Shown here piece by piece: positions 18,044 to 26,006 of a stretch of DNA of 53,806 bases. The translations under genes and the position numbers were made by a program. Within the stretch, counting starts at the first letter, position 1; every line of letters starts with the position of its first letter. This DNA comes from Geodermatophilus sp. YIM 151500. GTDB taxonomy: Bacteria > Actinomycetota > Actinomycetes > Mycobacteriales > Geodermatophilaceae. The stretch is from NCBI RefSeq assembly GCF_025716945.1, contig NZ_JAOVZT010000019.1, forward strand, positions 1-53,806, written 5' to 3'. The notes beneath the pieces are model-generated. The model was not told the origin of the DNA. It saw nothing but the letters and a program-made list of their open reading frames with translations, and did not search any database.

Positions 18044-19473
18044 CCGCGGCCACCGCCCCCGCCCCGGACACCGCCCGGGAGTCCCTGGCCTCGGCGCTCA
18101 CCCGGCGCTCCCCCGGGATCGCCGCGGCGCTCGACCCGGAGCGAGCCCGGTTGCGGGCGGCGGCGTGGGCGGCGCGCGCCGTGCCGGACGCCGCGGTCTC
18201 CGACGTCCGGGTGGGGTCGGTGCTGTGCCGGCCCGACGGCAGCTGCACGCTGCGCTACCGGGTCCGGCTCGCCCCCTCCGGCAGCGAGCGGGTCCTCCTC
18301 GTCGAGGTGCCGCGCTCGGGGGCGGACGTCGTGGTCCGCCCGTTCCCGGCCGACCCCGGCCTGCCCACCCTCCCCCGCGCCGTGGACCCGGTGGTCATGC
18401 GCGAGGTCCTCGGCCAGGTCGTCCCCGGCACCGGAGGTCCCCGGGCCGTCGGGTGGTTCGCGGTCGACGTCGTCCACCACCCGCGGCGCGACCGGTGCGT
18501 CCTGCGGTACCGGCTCGCGCCCGGCACCGGCGGTCCCGGCCGGCCGCGGCACCCGGTCGTCTTCGGGAAGGTGTACGCCGACCCCGCGGCGCCGGCCGCC
18601 GCGGCGGCGGCGCTGCGCCTGCTCCGCACCGGGCTGCGGCCGCTCCCCGACGGGACCCGCGTGGCCGTTCCGCGGCCGCTCGCCGTCGTCCCGGGGCTCC
18701 GGCTCGGCCTCGTCGAGGAGATCCCCGGGCGGCCGGTGCTGCCCGAGCTGCTCACGACCGCGTGCCGCGCCGGCGAGCACCCGGGCGGCACCGACCCGCA
18801 CGAGCTGCCGGACGCCGTCGCCACCGCCGCCCGGCTGGCCGCCGCCGTCCACGCCTGCTCCCCCGACGGCGCACCGCTGCCGGTGCGGACGCTCGACGGC
18901 GAGCGAGCCGCCACCGAGTCCGAGCTCGCGCTGCTCGAACCCGTGTGGCCCGGCCCCGCCGCACGCCTGCGGCGGGGTCTGGACCGCGCCCTCCGCGCCG
19001 CCGGCGACCCGTGCGGCCCGGCCGCCACCCGCGGGCCGTCCGGGTCCGGGCTCGCCCACGGCGACCTCACGCCGGGCCAGGTGCTGGTCGACGGCACCGG
19101 CGGCGCCGGCCTGGTCGACGTCGACACGCTCTGCCTCGCCGAGCCCGCTCTCGACCTCGGCCGCTTCCTGGCCTACCTGCAGGTCACCGGCGTCCGGAGG
19201 GCACCGTCGGCCGAGCCCCTGCTGGCCGAGCTGTCGGCGCTGTTCGTGGCGTCCTGGCTGGGGAGCCGGCTCGACCAGCGCCCGGCGGCCGGCGGGACGC
19301 GCCCGCCCGCGGCGGCCGCCGTCCGCGAGCTCCGGACGCGCACGGCCGCCTACCGCGCGCTGGCCCTGGCGCGGATGGGCGCCAGCGCGTGCCGGCAGCT
19401 CAAGGACGACCGGCTGGGCGCGGTCCTGCACGTGCTCGACTCCGCAGCGGATGGACGAGGAGCGGATGGATGA
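18040..19473 (+). CDS. APH/maltokinase-like phosphotransferase (paralogue 3)
   Basis: A 477-residue kinase-fold protein sharing the cluster plan. Its beta-rich leader contains DGSCTLRYRVRL, the linker is DPGLPTL (105-111), and a second strand RDRCVLRYRL precedes the lysine strand VVFGKVYAD. The catalytic loop is HGDLTPGQ (340-347, D342) with the metal motif LVDVDTLCLAEPALDLGRF. The catalytic residues look intact, and Gln347 again replaces the APH Asn. About 100 residues follow the active site, with a final ARMGASACRQLK helix. It is translationally coupled to both neighbours by four-base overlaps. It should be a cytoplasmic ATP-dependent kinase, probably of a sugar or sugar-containing intermediate; the substrate is not inferable. 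Confidence 0.85.
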   Translation: MTAATAPAPDTARESLASALTRRSPGIAAALDPERARLRAAAWAARAVPDAAVSDVRVGSVLCRPDGSCTLRYRVRLAPSGSERVLLVEVPRSGADVVVRPFPADPGLPTLPRAVDPVVMREVLGQVVPGTGGPRAVGWFAVDVVHHPRRDRCVLRYRLAPGTGGPGRPRHPVVFGKVYADPAAPAAAAAALRLLRTGLRPLPDGTRVAVPRPLAVVPGLRLGLVEEIPGRPVLPELLTTACRAGEHPGGTDPHELPDAVATAARLAAAVHACSPDGAPLPVRTLDGERAATESELALLEPVWPGPAARLRRGLDRALRAAGDPCGPAATRGPSGSGLAHGDLTPGQVLVDGTGGAGLVDVDTLCLAEPALDLGRFLAYLQVTGVRRAPSAEPLLAELSALFVASWLGSRLDQRPAAGGTRPPAAAAVRELRTRTAAYRALALARMGASACRQLKDDRLGAVLHVLDSAADGRGADG

Positions 19474-20972
19474 CGGGAATCCTGGACGACAGGGACGCGC
19501 TCGGGGCGCTGGAGGCGTTCGCCGAGCTGCCCGACTGGCTCGCCCGGGTCATGGCGCCCGGACGGGCCGCCGCTGCGCTGCGCGAGGCCGTGCCGGAGTT
19601 CACCCGGCCGGGCGTCGAGCTCGTCGGCGCGGAGGTCGACCGGCTGCGCGCCAAGGGCGAGCTGTGGCTCGTCCACTGCCGGGTCACGCTGGTCGAGGAC
19701 GACGCGACGACGGAGCTGGTGCTCACCGGGCGGCTGCTCCCGCCGGGCTCGCCGCCCCCGCCGGCCGCGCCCGGCGCGGCGCTCGGCGAGCCGGGGTGGT
19801 GGTGCTGGCTGCCGGACCTGCGGCTGCTGCTGGAGGTCGAGGACGCCGACCCCGGACTGCCCGCGCTACCCGCGCTGGTCGACGCCGACGAGGCCGCCGC
19901 GGTGCTGCAGCGCAGCCTGCGCGACGCCGGGCACGACGTCGAGGTCGCCGGGTGCGAGCCCGACGTCGTCCGGTACAAGCCCGGCAGCCGCTGCACGATC
20001 GTCTACCGCATGCGCTACCGGGGCACGCCGGGTCCCGACCCGCTGGTGGTCAAGACCCACCAGGGCGACAAGGGGCGCACGGCGTGGGAGGCCATGCGCG
20101 CGCTGTGGGAACGGCCGGTCGCCCGGGACGGCGTCGTGACGCTCGCCGAGCCGCTCGCCTACCTCCCGGAGGAACGCGTCCTCGTCCAGGGGCCGGTGCC
20201 GGAAGAACGCACGCTCAAGGACCTGGCCCGGGACGCGCTCGGCCAGGCCTGGGCGGCGGCACCGGCCGGGCCGGCCGGGGCGGGACGCGCGGCGCTCGGC
20301 GAGCTGCGCGAGATGCTCGCCCGCACGGCCGCGGCGCTGGCCGCCCTGCACGGGAGCGGCGCCGAGTACGGGCGGACGGCGAGCTGGGACGACGAACTGG
20401 CGGAGGTGCGCGACGTGCTCGCCCGGCTGGCGCTGAGCGTGCCGCACATCGGCACGGCGGCCGAGCCCCTGCTCGCCCGGCTCGAGGCGCTGGACTCGTC
20501 GGCAGCGGCCGATCCGCTCGTGAGCGCCCACCACGACTTCCGGCCGGCCCAGGTGCTGCTGCACGCCGGGCGGATCGGCTTCATCGACTTCGACGGGGCC
20601 TGCCGCGCCGAACCGGCGCTGGACCTCGGCCGGTTCCGCGCGAAGCTCCGCGACATCGGGATGACCGCGATCCCGGCGGCCGACCGGCCGCGGCCCGGCG
20701 ACCCCCGGCTCGACCGCCACCTCCGGCTGCTCGACGACCTGTGCGACGGCTTCCTCGCCGGATACCGGCGGCACGCGTCCGTCACGCCTGCCCGCGTGGT
20801 GCTCTGGGAGACCACCGACCTGCTCACCGCGCTGCTGCACGCGTGGACGAAGGTCCGCACCGCCCGGGTCGACCCGCGGCTGGCCCTGCTGCGCCACACG
20901 CTGGCCACCGATCCCGCGCTCGCCCCGGACCGGGCGTCCACCGGCGCCGCGGAGGGCGTGCCGGTGCCTTGA
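19470..20972 (+). CDS. APH/maltokinase-like phosphotransferase (paralogue 4)
   Basis: A 500-residue kinase-fold protein, last of the coupled cluster. Its N-terminal segment (residues 1-125) is the most diverged but still leads into the linker DPGLPAL (127-133). Then come GSRCTIVYRMRYRG, the lysine strand LVVKTHQG, the catalytic loop HHDFRPAQ (354-361, D356), and the metal motif FIDFDGACRAEPALDLGRF. All catalytic positions look functional. An ATGA overlap couples it to paralogue 3. After its stop, 86 bases separate it from the histidine kinase, so the sensor may be co-transcribed. Its unusually long N-terminal part suggests substrate recognition or protein contacts, but that is speculative. 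Confidence 0.85.
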   Translation: MTGILDDRDALGALEAFAELPDWLARVMAPGRAAAALREAVPEFTRPGVELVGAEVDRLRAKGELWLVHCRVTLVEDDATTELVLTGRLLPPGSPPPPAAPGAALGEPGWWCWLPDLRLLLEVEDADPGLPALPALVDADEAAAVLQRSLRDAGHDVEVAGCEPDVVRYKPGSRCTIVYRMRYRGTPGPDPLVVKTHQGDKGRTAWEAMRALWERPVARDGVVTLAEPLAYLPEERVLVQGPVPEERTLKDLARDALGQAWAAAPAGPAGAGRAALGELREMLARTAAALAALHGSGAEYGRTASWDDELAEVRDVLARLALSVPHIGTAAEPLLARLEALDSSAAADPLVSAHHDFRPAQVLLHAGRIGFIDFDGACRAEPALDLGRFRAKLRDIGMTAIPAADRPRPGDPRLDRHLRLLDDLCDGFLAGYRRHASVTPARVVLWETTDLLTALLHAWTKVRTARVDPRLALLRHTLATDPALAPDRASTGAAEGVPVP

Positions 20973-21058
20973 GCCGGCCCGCGCGAACTCCCACACTGAC
21001 CCCCGACCGGCGGAGGTGGTGGCGTGCGCGCGTGCGGGGCGGCGGGCCGGCCGGCGCG

Positions 21059-22549
21059 ATGGCGCCGACCCCGGCGTCGTCGTGCGGAGCCGGCGCCGTG
21101 AGGACGTCGGCGCCGTCCGGAGCCCGCATCCGGCGGCTGCCGATCAGCGTGCGGCTGGGGGCCACCTTCGCGGTCGTGTTCCTCGTCGTGCTGGCCGCGA
21201 TGTGCGGGCTGGCCTGGTTCGGCCTGGGCCAGAGCCTGCGGGAGGAGATCGACCGGAGCCTCGTCACCGCCGCGCAGGCGCTGGACCGGCCCGGCCGCAG
21301 CCTCGTCGACCTGGAGGACGCGCGCGTCGGCGGCGTGGAGCTCCCGGAGTTCGAGACGCAGATGATCGCGCCCGACGGCCGGGTGGTCGGCGGCACCGAC
21401 GACGACCTGGACGAACTGCCCGTGCTCTCCCCGGAGCAGACCACCGCGACGCGGCAGGACGACGCGTTGTTCGCCGACGTCCTGGACGAGGAGGGGGATG
21501 CCCACCGGGCGCTGGCGGTGCCGGTGGACCGGCCCCGGGGTCATGTGCTCGTCGTCATGGCCGAGCTGGACTCCGTGCAGGACGCGCAGTCCGGTCTCCT
21601 GCAGCTGGCCGCGCTGCTGTCGCCCCTGGCGTGCCTGCTCGCCGGGGCGGCGGGCTGGTTCATCGCCCGCAAGGGGCTGCAGCCGGTCGCCCGGATGACC
21701 GCCGACGCCGAGCGCATCAGCGCCCGCGACCCCTTCCCGCGGCTGGCGGTCCCGCCGTCGCGGGACGAGGTGGCCCGGCTCGGGACGACGCTGAACCGGT
21801 TGCTCGACCGCATCGAGGAGGCCCGGCGACGGGAGCGGGAGTTCACCGCGGACGCCAGCCACGAGCTGCGCACCCCGCTGTCGATCCTGCGGGCGGAGCT
21901 CGAACTCGCCCGCAACCGCGCCACCGACCGGCAGTTCGTCGAGGCACTCGACAGCGCCCTCGAGGAGAGCGACCGACTCGGCCAGCTCGTCGACGACCTG
22001 CTCCTGCTCGCCTCGACCGACGCCGGCAAGGTGCGGCCCCGAACCCTGGTCGACGTCGCCGAGGTCGTCGACGGGCTGCTGCCCGGCTTCCGCACGCTGG
22101 CGGGCCGGCGCGGCATCTCCTTGGCCAAGAGCGGTGACGCCGTCGTCCGCGCCGATCCGCGGGCGCTCAGCCGGGCGGTCGCCAACCTGCTCGACAACGC
22201 CGTCCGTCACGCCCCGGACGGCGGCACGGTCGAGCTGACCGTCGACCAGCGGCCCGACGGCACGGCGATCACGGTGACCGACGACGGTCCCGGCGTCCCC
22301 CCGGAGGAACGGAGCCGGTTGACCCAGCGCTTCACCCAGAGCGATCGTGCGGCGGCGCGGACCGGGGGGGCCGGACTCGGGCTGGCCATCGTGGCCTCGG
22401 TCGCGGCCGCCCACGGCGGTCGCGTCGAGATCGCGGACGCACCGACGGGCTCCGGGCTGGCGGTGACGATCCTGCTGCCCACCCCCGCGGCGGGGCCACC
22501 CGTCCGCAGCGGGCCGTCATCCGGCGGCGAGGGCCCCGCCCGGGTCTGA
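21059..22549 (+). CDS. Two-component sensor histidine kinase
   Basis: A 496-residue membrane sensor. It has a first helix near residues 34-57 (LGATFAVVFLVVLAAMCGL), an extracytoplasmic sensor of about 120 residues, a second helix around 185-205, and HAMP. HisKA has TADASHELRTPLS (phosphorylated H268). The HATPase_c domain carries LLDNAVRHAP (N box), DDGPGVPPEE and GGAGLGLAI. I used ATG 21059; GTG 21098, nine bases after GGAG, is a strong alternative that removes 13 residues of poor sequence. It is the likely partner of the orphan regulator at 7440, given the same strand and the absence of other candidates. Its 3' end overlaps the opposing STAND gene by 33 bases. Confidence 0.92.
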   Translation: MAPTPASSCGAGAVRTSAPSGARIRRLPISVRLGATFAVVFLVVLAAMCGLAWFGLGQSLREEIDRSLVTAAQALDRPGRSLVDLEDARVGGVELPEFETQMIAPDGRVVGGTDDDLDELPVLSPEQTTATRQDDALFADVLDEEGDAHRALAVPVDRPRGHVLVVMAELDSVQDAQSGLLQLAALLSPLACLLAGAAGWFIARKGLQPVARMTADAERISARDPFPRLAVPPSRDEVARLGTTLNRLLDRIEEARRREREFTADASHELRTPLSILRAELELARNRATDRQFVEALDSALEESDRLGQLVDDLLLLASTDAGKVRPRTLVDVAEVVDGLLPGFRTLAGRRGISLAKSGDAVVRADPRALSRAVANLLDNAVRHAPDGGTVELTVDQRPDGTAITVTDDGPGVPPEERSRLTQRFTQSDRAAARTGGAGLGLAIVASVAAAHGGRVEIADAPTGSGLAVTILLPTPAAGPPVRSGPSSGGEGPARV

Positions 22550-25126
22550 CCGGGCCGTCCCGCAGGCGAGCGCGACGGCCTCGGCCAGGGGCAGGCGCAG
22601 CCCCTCCGCGACGGCCGAGCCGAAGCTCGCCGCGCCGAGGGCGTCCCGCAGCGCGGTCTCGGTCGCGGCGTGGGTCGCGGCGTCGGTCACCCAGACACCG
22701 ACGCCGACCGAGCGCCGGACGCCCTCGGCCGCGCCGAACACGACGGCACCCGTCCCGGGGTCGCCCGCACGGACGGCGACGGCCGCGAGCGCCTCGAGTG
22801 CGCGGGCCGTCACCACCCGGTCGGTGGCGCCGGCGGCCGTGACCGCCTGGCGGAAGGCGCGCCGGGCGGCGACCACGTCACCCAGCCCGAGCCGGGCCCA
22901 GCCGAGGTTGAGCACGGCGTAGCCGAGCAGCGGGAACGGACCGGTCTCGCCGGCCTGCCGTTCCACCCCGGCCAGCCGGACGCTCTCCTCGAGCAGCGGG
23001 ACGGCCTCGGCGTGCCGGCCGCCCAGGAGCAGCACGCGGCCCAGGGCGAACTCCGCGAACGCCCGCTGCCACGGCCGGCCCAGACGCCGCAGCACGGCCA
23101 CGGCCGTCCGGCCGAGGCGCTCGCCTTCCGCGAGGTCCTCGAGCGCGACGACCACGCCGAGCAGGATGGCGTCCAGGGCCGCCCGCCGCACGTCCCCCAG
23201 CTCCTCGTGCACGGCACGGGCACCGGCCAGGGCGAGCCGGGCGGTCGCCATGTCGCCGTGGGCGAACGCGAGGGATCCGCGGACGAAGTCGGCACCGGCC
23301 CGCCCGGCCGGGCCGAGCGCGGCGCTCGCCCGTGCCCGCTCCATCCAGCCGATCCCCTCGTCGAAGGTCGCCCACCCCCACCACACCGGCCAGAACTCCT
23401 CGCCGACGGCCACCACGCGATCGGGCTGCCCCCGCTCCAGCAGATGGTGGAGCGCCGTGCGCACGTTGTCCGCGTCGGCCGTCAGCCGTGGCCAGCTCTG
23501 CCCCTCCGGGCCGGAGCCGAGCCCGACGACCGAGGCGCGCGCCAGGCGTTCGAAGAAGTCGGCGTGCCGGTGCTCGACGCGCTCGCGCTCGCCGGACCCG
23601 GCCAGGGCCTCGGCGGCGTACTCCCGGACGGTGTCCAGCAGGGTGAAGTGCGGGATCTCCGCCCCGACGGGGTCGGCGCGGACCAGGCTCTTGTCCACGA
23701 GGGAGGTCAACCCGTCGAGGACGTCGACGACGAGGTCCGCGTCGCCGCAGACCTCCTCGGCGGCGTCGAGGAAGAACCCGCCGCAGAAGACCGCCAGCCG
23801 CCGGAACAGCCGGCGGTCCCGCTCGTCGAGCAGGTCGTGGCTCCACTCGATCGTGGCCCGCAGCGCCTGTTGGCGCCGCGCGGCGTCCCGCGGCCCGCCG
23901 GTCAGCAGCACCAGCCGCCGGTCGAGCCGGCGCAGGACGACCTCCGGCTCCAGCATCCGCACCCGCGCGGCGGCCAGCTCGATCGCCAGCGGCAACCCGT
24001 CCACGCGCCGGCAGATCTCCGCGACGACCCGCAGCCGGTTGCCGTCCAGGGGCAGGTCGGGACGGACGGCGCGGGCCCGGTCGACGAACAGCTCCACCGC
24101 GGAGGACCGGACGGCGGAGCCCGGGTCGCCCGGGTCGCCGACGGACAGCGGCGGCACGGCGAAGACCCGCTCCCCGGCCAGGTGCAGCACCTGCCGGCTG
24201 GTGACCAGCACGTGCACCTGCGCTGCCGCAGCGAGGATCCGGCTGATCGTCGGCGCGGCCTCGACGACCTGCTCGAAGTTGTCGACCAGCAGCAGCATCC
24301 GGCGGTGGCGGAGGAAGTCGACGACGGCGTCCAGCGGCGCCCGGCCGAAGGTCTCCGGCAGGCCCAGCGCGCCGGCGATCTCGGCCGGCACGGCCTCGGC
24401 CGAGCCGGTCGCCGCGAGCAGGACCGGGACGACGCCGTCCGGGAACTCGTCGCACACCTCGGTGGCGGCCGCCAGGGCGAGCCGGGACTTGCCGATGCCG
24501 CCCGGACCGACCAGCGTGACCAGCCGGACGTCCTCGGTCGTCAGCAGCCGCCGCAGCTCCTCCAGCTCCTCGGCGCGCCCGACCAGGCGGTCGGGTTGCT
24601 CGGGCAGCCGCCACCGCCCGGGCTCGGGCGTGACCGCCGGCGGCGGCGCGGGCGGCGCCTCGGCGGGGCCGAAGCGCTCGCTGAGCAGGACGGCGAGGTC
24701 GTCGACGACGTAGCCGGCCAGCTCCTCGGGCGTGCCGAACCGCCGGTAGGACAACCCGTCGTCCGCGATGCGCCGCAGCAGCGCGACCAGCCGCGGATCC
24801 CGGTCCGGCGCCGGCGTCCGGACGTACACCAGCCTCGGCTTGCCGGTCGCCGCCCGGTACTCGTCCTCCAACCCCGACACGGACTCCCCCGGCGCCACCC
24901 ACCCGTACTGGTCGCCGTAGATGCCGACGAACACGTGGCTCTGCCGCAGGTAGGCCAGGTACAGCTGCTTGGGCGGGTGCGGCCGGGCGCCCAGCTCGAA
25001 GAGCACCGGCGTCAGGTGCAGCTGCTCCACCGCCGCCCGGACGGCGGCCCGCTCGGCGGCCAGTTCCTTCATCGTCGAGCTGATGAACACCCGGACCCGC
25101 TGGTCGGGCGTCTGGATCGTCGCCAC
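22517..25126 (-). CDS. STAND ATPase: DUF4062 - NB-ARC - TPR
   Basis: An 869-residue multidomain protein. Residues ~9-150 form a DUF4062-like effector/sensor domain, recognisable by VFISSTMKELAAERAAV and VGIYGDQYGW. An NB-ARC-type NTPase follows, with Walker A GPGGIGKS (207-214), Walker B LLLVDN (278-283), and GLPLAIELAAAR. The C-terminal half is TPR-like helices. No DNA-binding domain is present, unlike AfsR/LuxR-type ATPases. The layout resembles bacterial NLR-like signalling ATPases, some of which act in phage defence; whether this one does is unknown. GTG 25126 was chosen for its GGAGG five bases upstream. It follows the DUF1353 gene by 104 bases and overlaps the histidine-kinase gene tail to tail. 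Confidence 0.9.
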   Translation of the reverse strand: MATIQTPDQRVRVFISSTMKELAAERAAVRAAVEQLHLTPVLFELGARPHPPKQLYLAYLRQSHVFVGIYGDQYGWVAPGESVSGLEDEYRAATGKPRLVYVRTPAPDRDPRLVALLRRIADDGLSYRRFGTPEELAGYVVDDLAVLLSERFGPAEAPPAPPPAVTPEPGRWRLPEQPDRLVGRAEELEELRRLLTTEDVRLVTLVGPGGIGKSRLALAAATEVCDEFPDGVVPVLLAATGSAEAVPAEIAGALGLPETFGRAPLDAVVDFLRHRRMLLLVDNFEQVVEAAPTISRILAAAAQVHVLVTSRQVLHLAGERVFAVPPLSVGDPGDPGSAVRSSAVELFVDRARAVRPDLPLDGNRLRVVAEICRRVDGLPLAIELAAARVRMLEPEVVLRRLDRRLVLLTGGPRDAARRQQALRATIEWSHDLLDERDRRLFRRLAVFCGGFFLDAAEEVCGDADLVVDVLDGLTSLVDKSLVRADPVGAEIPHFTLLDTVREYAAEALAGSGERERVEHRHADFFERLARASVVGLGSGPEGQSWPRLTADADNVRTALHHLLERGQPDRVVAVGEEFWPVWWGWATFDEGIGWMERARASAALGPAGRAGADFVRGSLAFAHGDMATARLALAGARAVHEELGDVRRAALDAILLGVVVALEDLAEGERLGRTAVAVLRRLGRPWQRAFAEFALGRVLLLGGRHAEAVPLLEESVRLAGVERQAGETGPFPLLGYAVLNLGWARLGLGDVVAARRAFRQAVTAAGATDRVVTARALEALAAVAVRAGDPGTGAVVFGAAEGVRRSVGVGVWVTDAATHAATETALRDALGAASFGSAVAEGLRLPLAEAVALACGTARSDPGGALAAG

Positions 25127-25230
25127 GCGCACCTCCGCCGCCCCGTGCCGGTCACCCTGACGACGCGCGCCGCCCGCGTCAAGGCTGGTGGCGCGGCGGC
25201 GCTGCACGGCGCCGGACGGCGCCTCCGTGA

Positions 25231-25770
25231 TCAGGTGCGCAGCGAGCGGACGTCGGTGGGTGGCCGCCGCGTCATGAGCGAGACCAGGTGCTCCACCAGG
25301 CCGTAGACGGTCAACATGACGGCGATCAGCACGCCGGGCGGCAGCACGACCGGTGCCGCGAGGACCGAGATGACGATCACGCCAGGTGCGCTGGCCACCC
25401 AGCCCACCCGGCGCCGCGGCTGGGTGAGGGCACCGAGGCGGACGCCGGCCCACATGAGCCAGCGCCGGACCACGGGCACGCCCTGCTCGCGCATCACCCG
25501 CCGGAAGATGCCGTCGGCCTGCCGCGAGGTGACCACGCCCGAGCGCAGGCCCTCGGTGACCAGCCAGTCGTGCAGCACGGCCGCCATCGTGTACCGGCCG
25601 AACTGCGGGATCAGCCAGATGACCACCCGGGGCACCGTGGCGAAGTCGGTGAGCAGGCCGGCCGGGACGACGAACCGGTCGCGGCGGCCGAGGTAGACCA
25701 GGGGCTCGCGGGTCCGCCACCACCTCTCGTCGACGCGCTCGACGACCAGCGTGTCGCTGACGAACGGCAT
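25231..25770 (-). CDS. DUF1353 protein with C-terminal membrane hairpin
   Basis: A 179-residue protein. The N-terminal ~125 residues match DUF1353, with the hallmark LLTDFATVPRVVIWLIP and TMAAVLHDWLVTEG segments. Two predicted membrane helices near residues 127-165 (PGVIVISVLAAPVVLPPGVL and following) are an addition to the plain domain, which is often found in phage and plasmid genes. ATG 25770 has a weak ribosome site; GTG 25785 is an alternative. The gene sits 23 bases after the ybdD-like gene, so it may belong to the cstA transcript. Function is unknown; a peptidase-like role has been speculated for the family, but I see nothing decisive here. Confidence 0.82.
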   Translation of the reverse strand: MPFVSDTLVVERVDERWWRTREPLVYLGRRDRFVVPAGLLTDFATVPRVVIWLIPQFGRYTMAAVLHDWLVTEGLRSGVVTSRQADGIFRRVMREQGVPVVRRWLMWAGVRLGALTQPRRRVGWVASAPGVIVISVLAAPVVLPPGVLIAVMLTVYGLVEHLVSLMTRRPPTDVRSLRT

Positions 25771-25793
25771 GCCGCACTGTCGCACCGGCCAGG

Positions 25794-26006
25794 TCAGCAG
25801 CAGCGGGCGCCCGGGTTGCGCTCCTGCGCGTCGGCCCGGTGACGCTCGAACTCGCGCCGGCTCATCGGCTCGTGACCGTGCTCGGCGCAGTGCCGCAGGT
25901 ACTCGTCCCAGCGCGCCTCGCCGCTGAACTCGCGCAGGTACCAGCGCACCCCGCGCCAGGCACGGGCGGCGGCCGTCCGGACGTCGGTGGTGATCCTTCC
26001 GGTCAC
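25794..26006 (-). CDS. YbdD/YjiX-family small protein (CstA partner)
   Basis: A 70-residue protein of the YbdD/YjiX family (DUF466). The signature is visible as the central DEYLRHCAEHGHEPMSRREF and the family-typical Arg-rich C-terminus. These proteins are encoded directly after cstA-type transporters and are needed for or tuned to their activity in enterobacteria. Here the GTG at 26006 overlaps the cstA stop by four bases, strongly implying coupled translation. The protein ends in two cysteines (A-R-C-C), an unusual C-terminus for the family. No membrane segment is present, so it should act on the cytoplasmic face. Confidence 0.88.
   Translation of the reverse strand: MTGRITTDVRTAAARAWRGVRWYLREFSGEARWDEYLRHCAEHGHEPMSRREFERHRADAQERNPGARCC

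Noticed and set aside
10994-20972. Antibiotic (aminoglycoside) resistance genes
   Set aside because: The kinase fold is shared, but the four paralogues sit in a glycan-type cluster with Gln or His at the Asn position and extra N-terminal segments. Resistance is not supported.
22517-25126. SARP/AfsR-type transcriptional regulator
   Set aside because: The NB-ARC and TPR parts match, but the N-terminus is DUF4062 and no BTAD, OmpR-like or LuxR DNA-binding domain is present.
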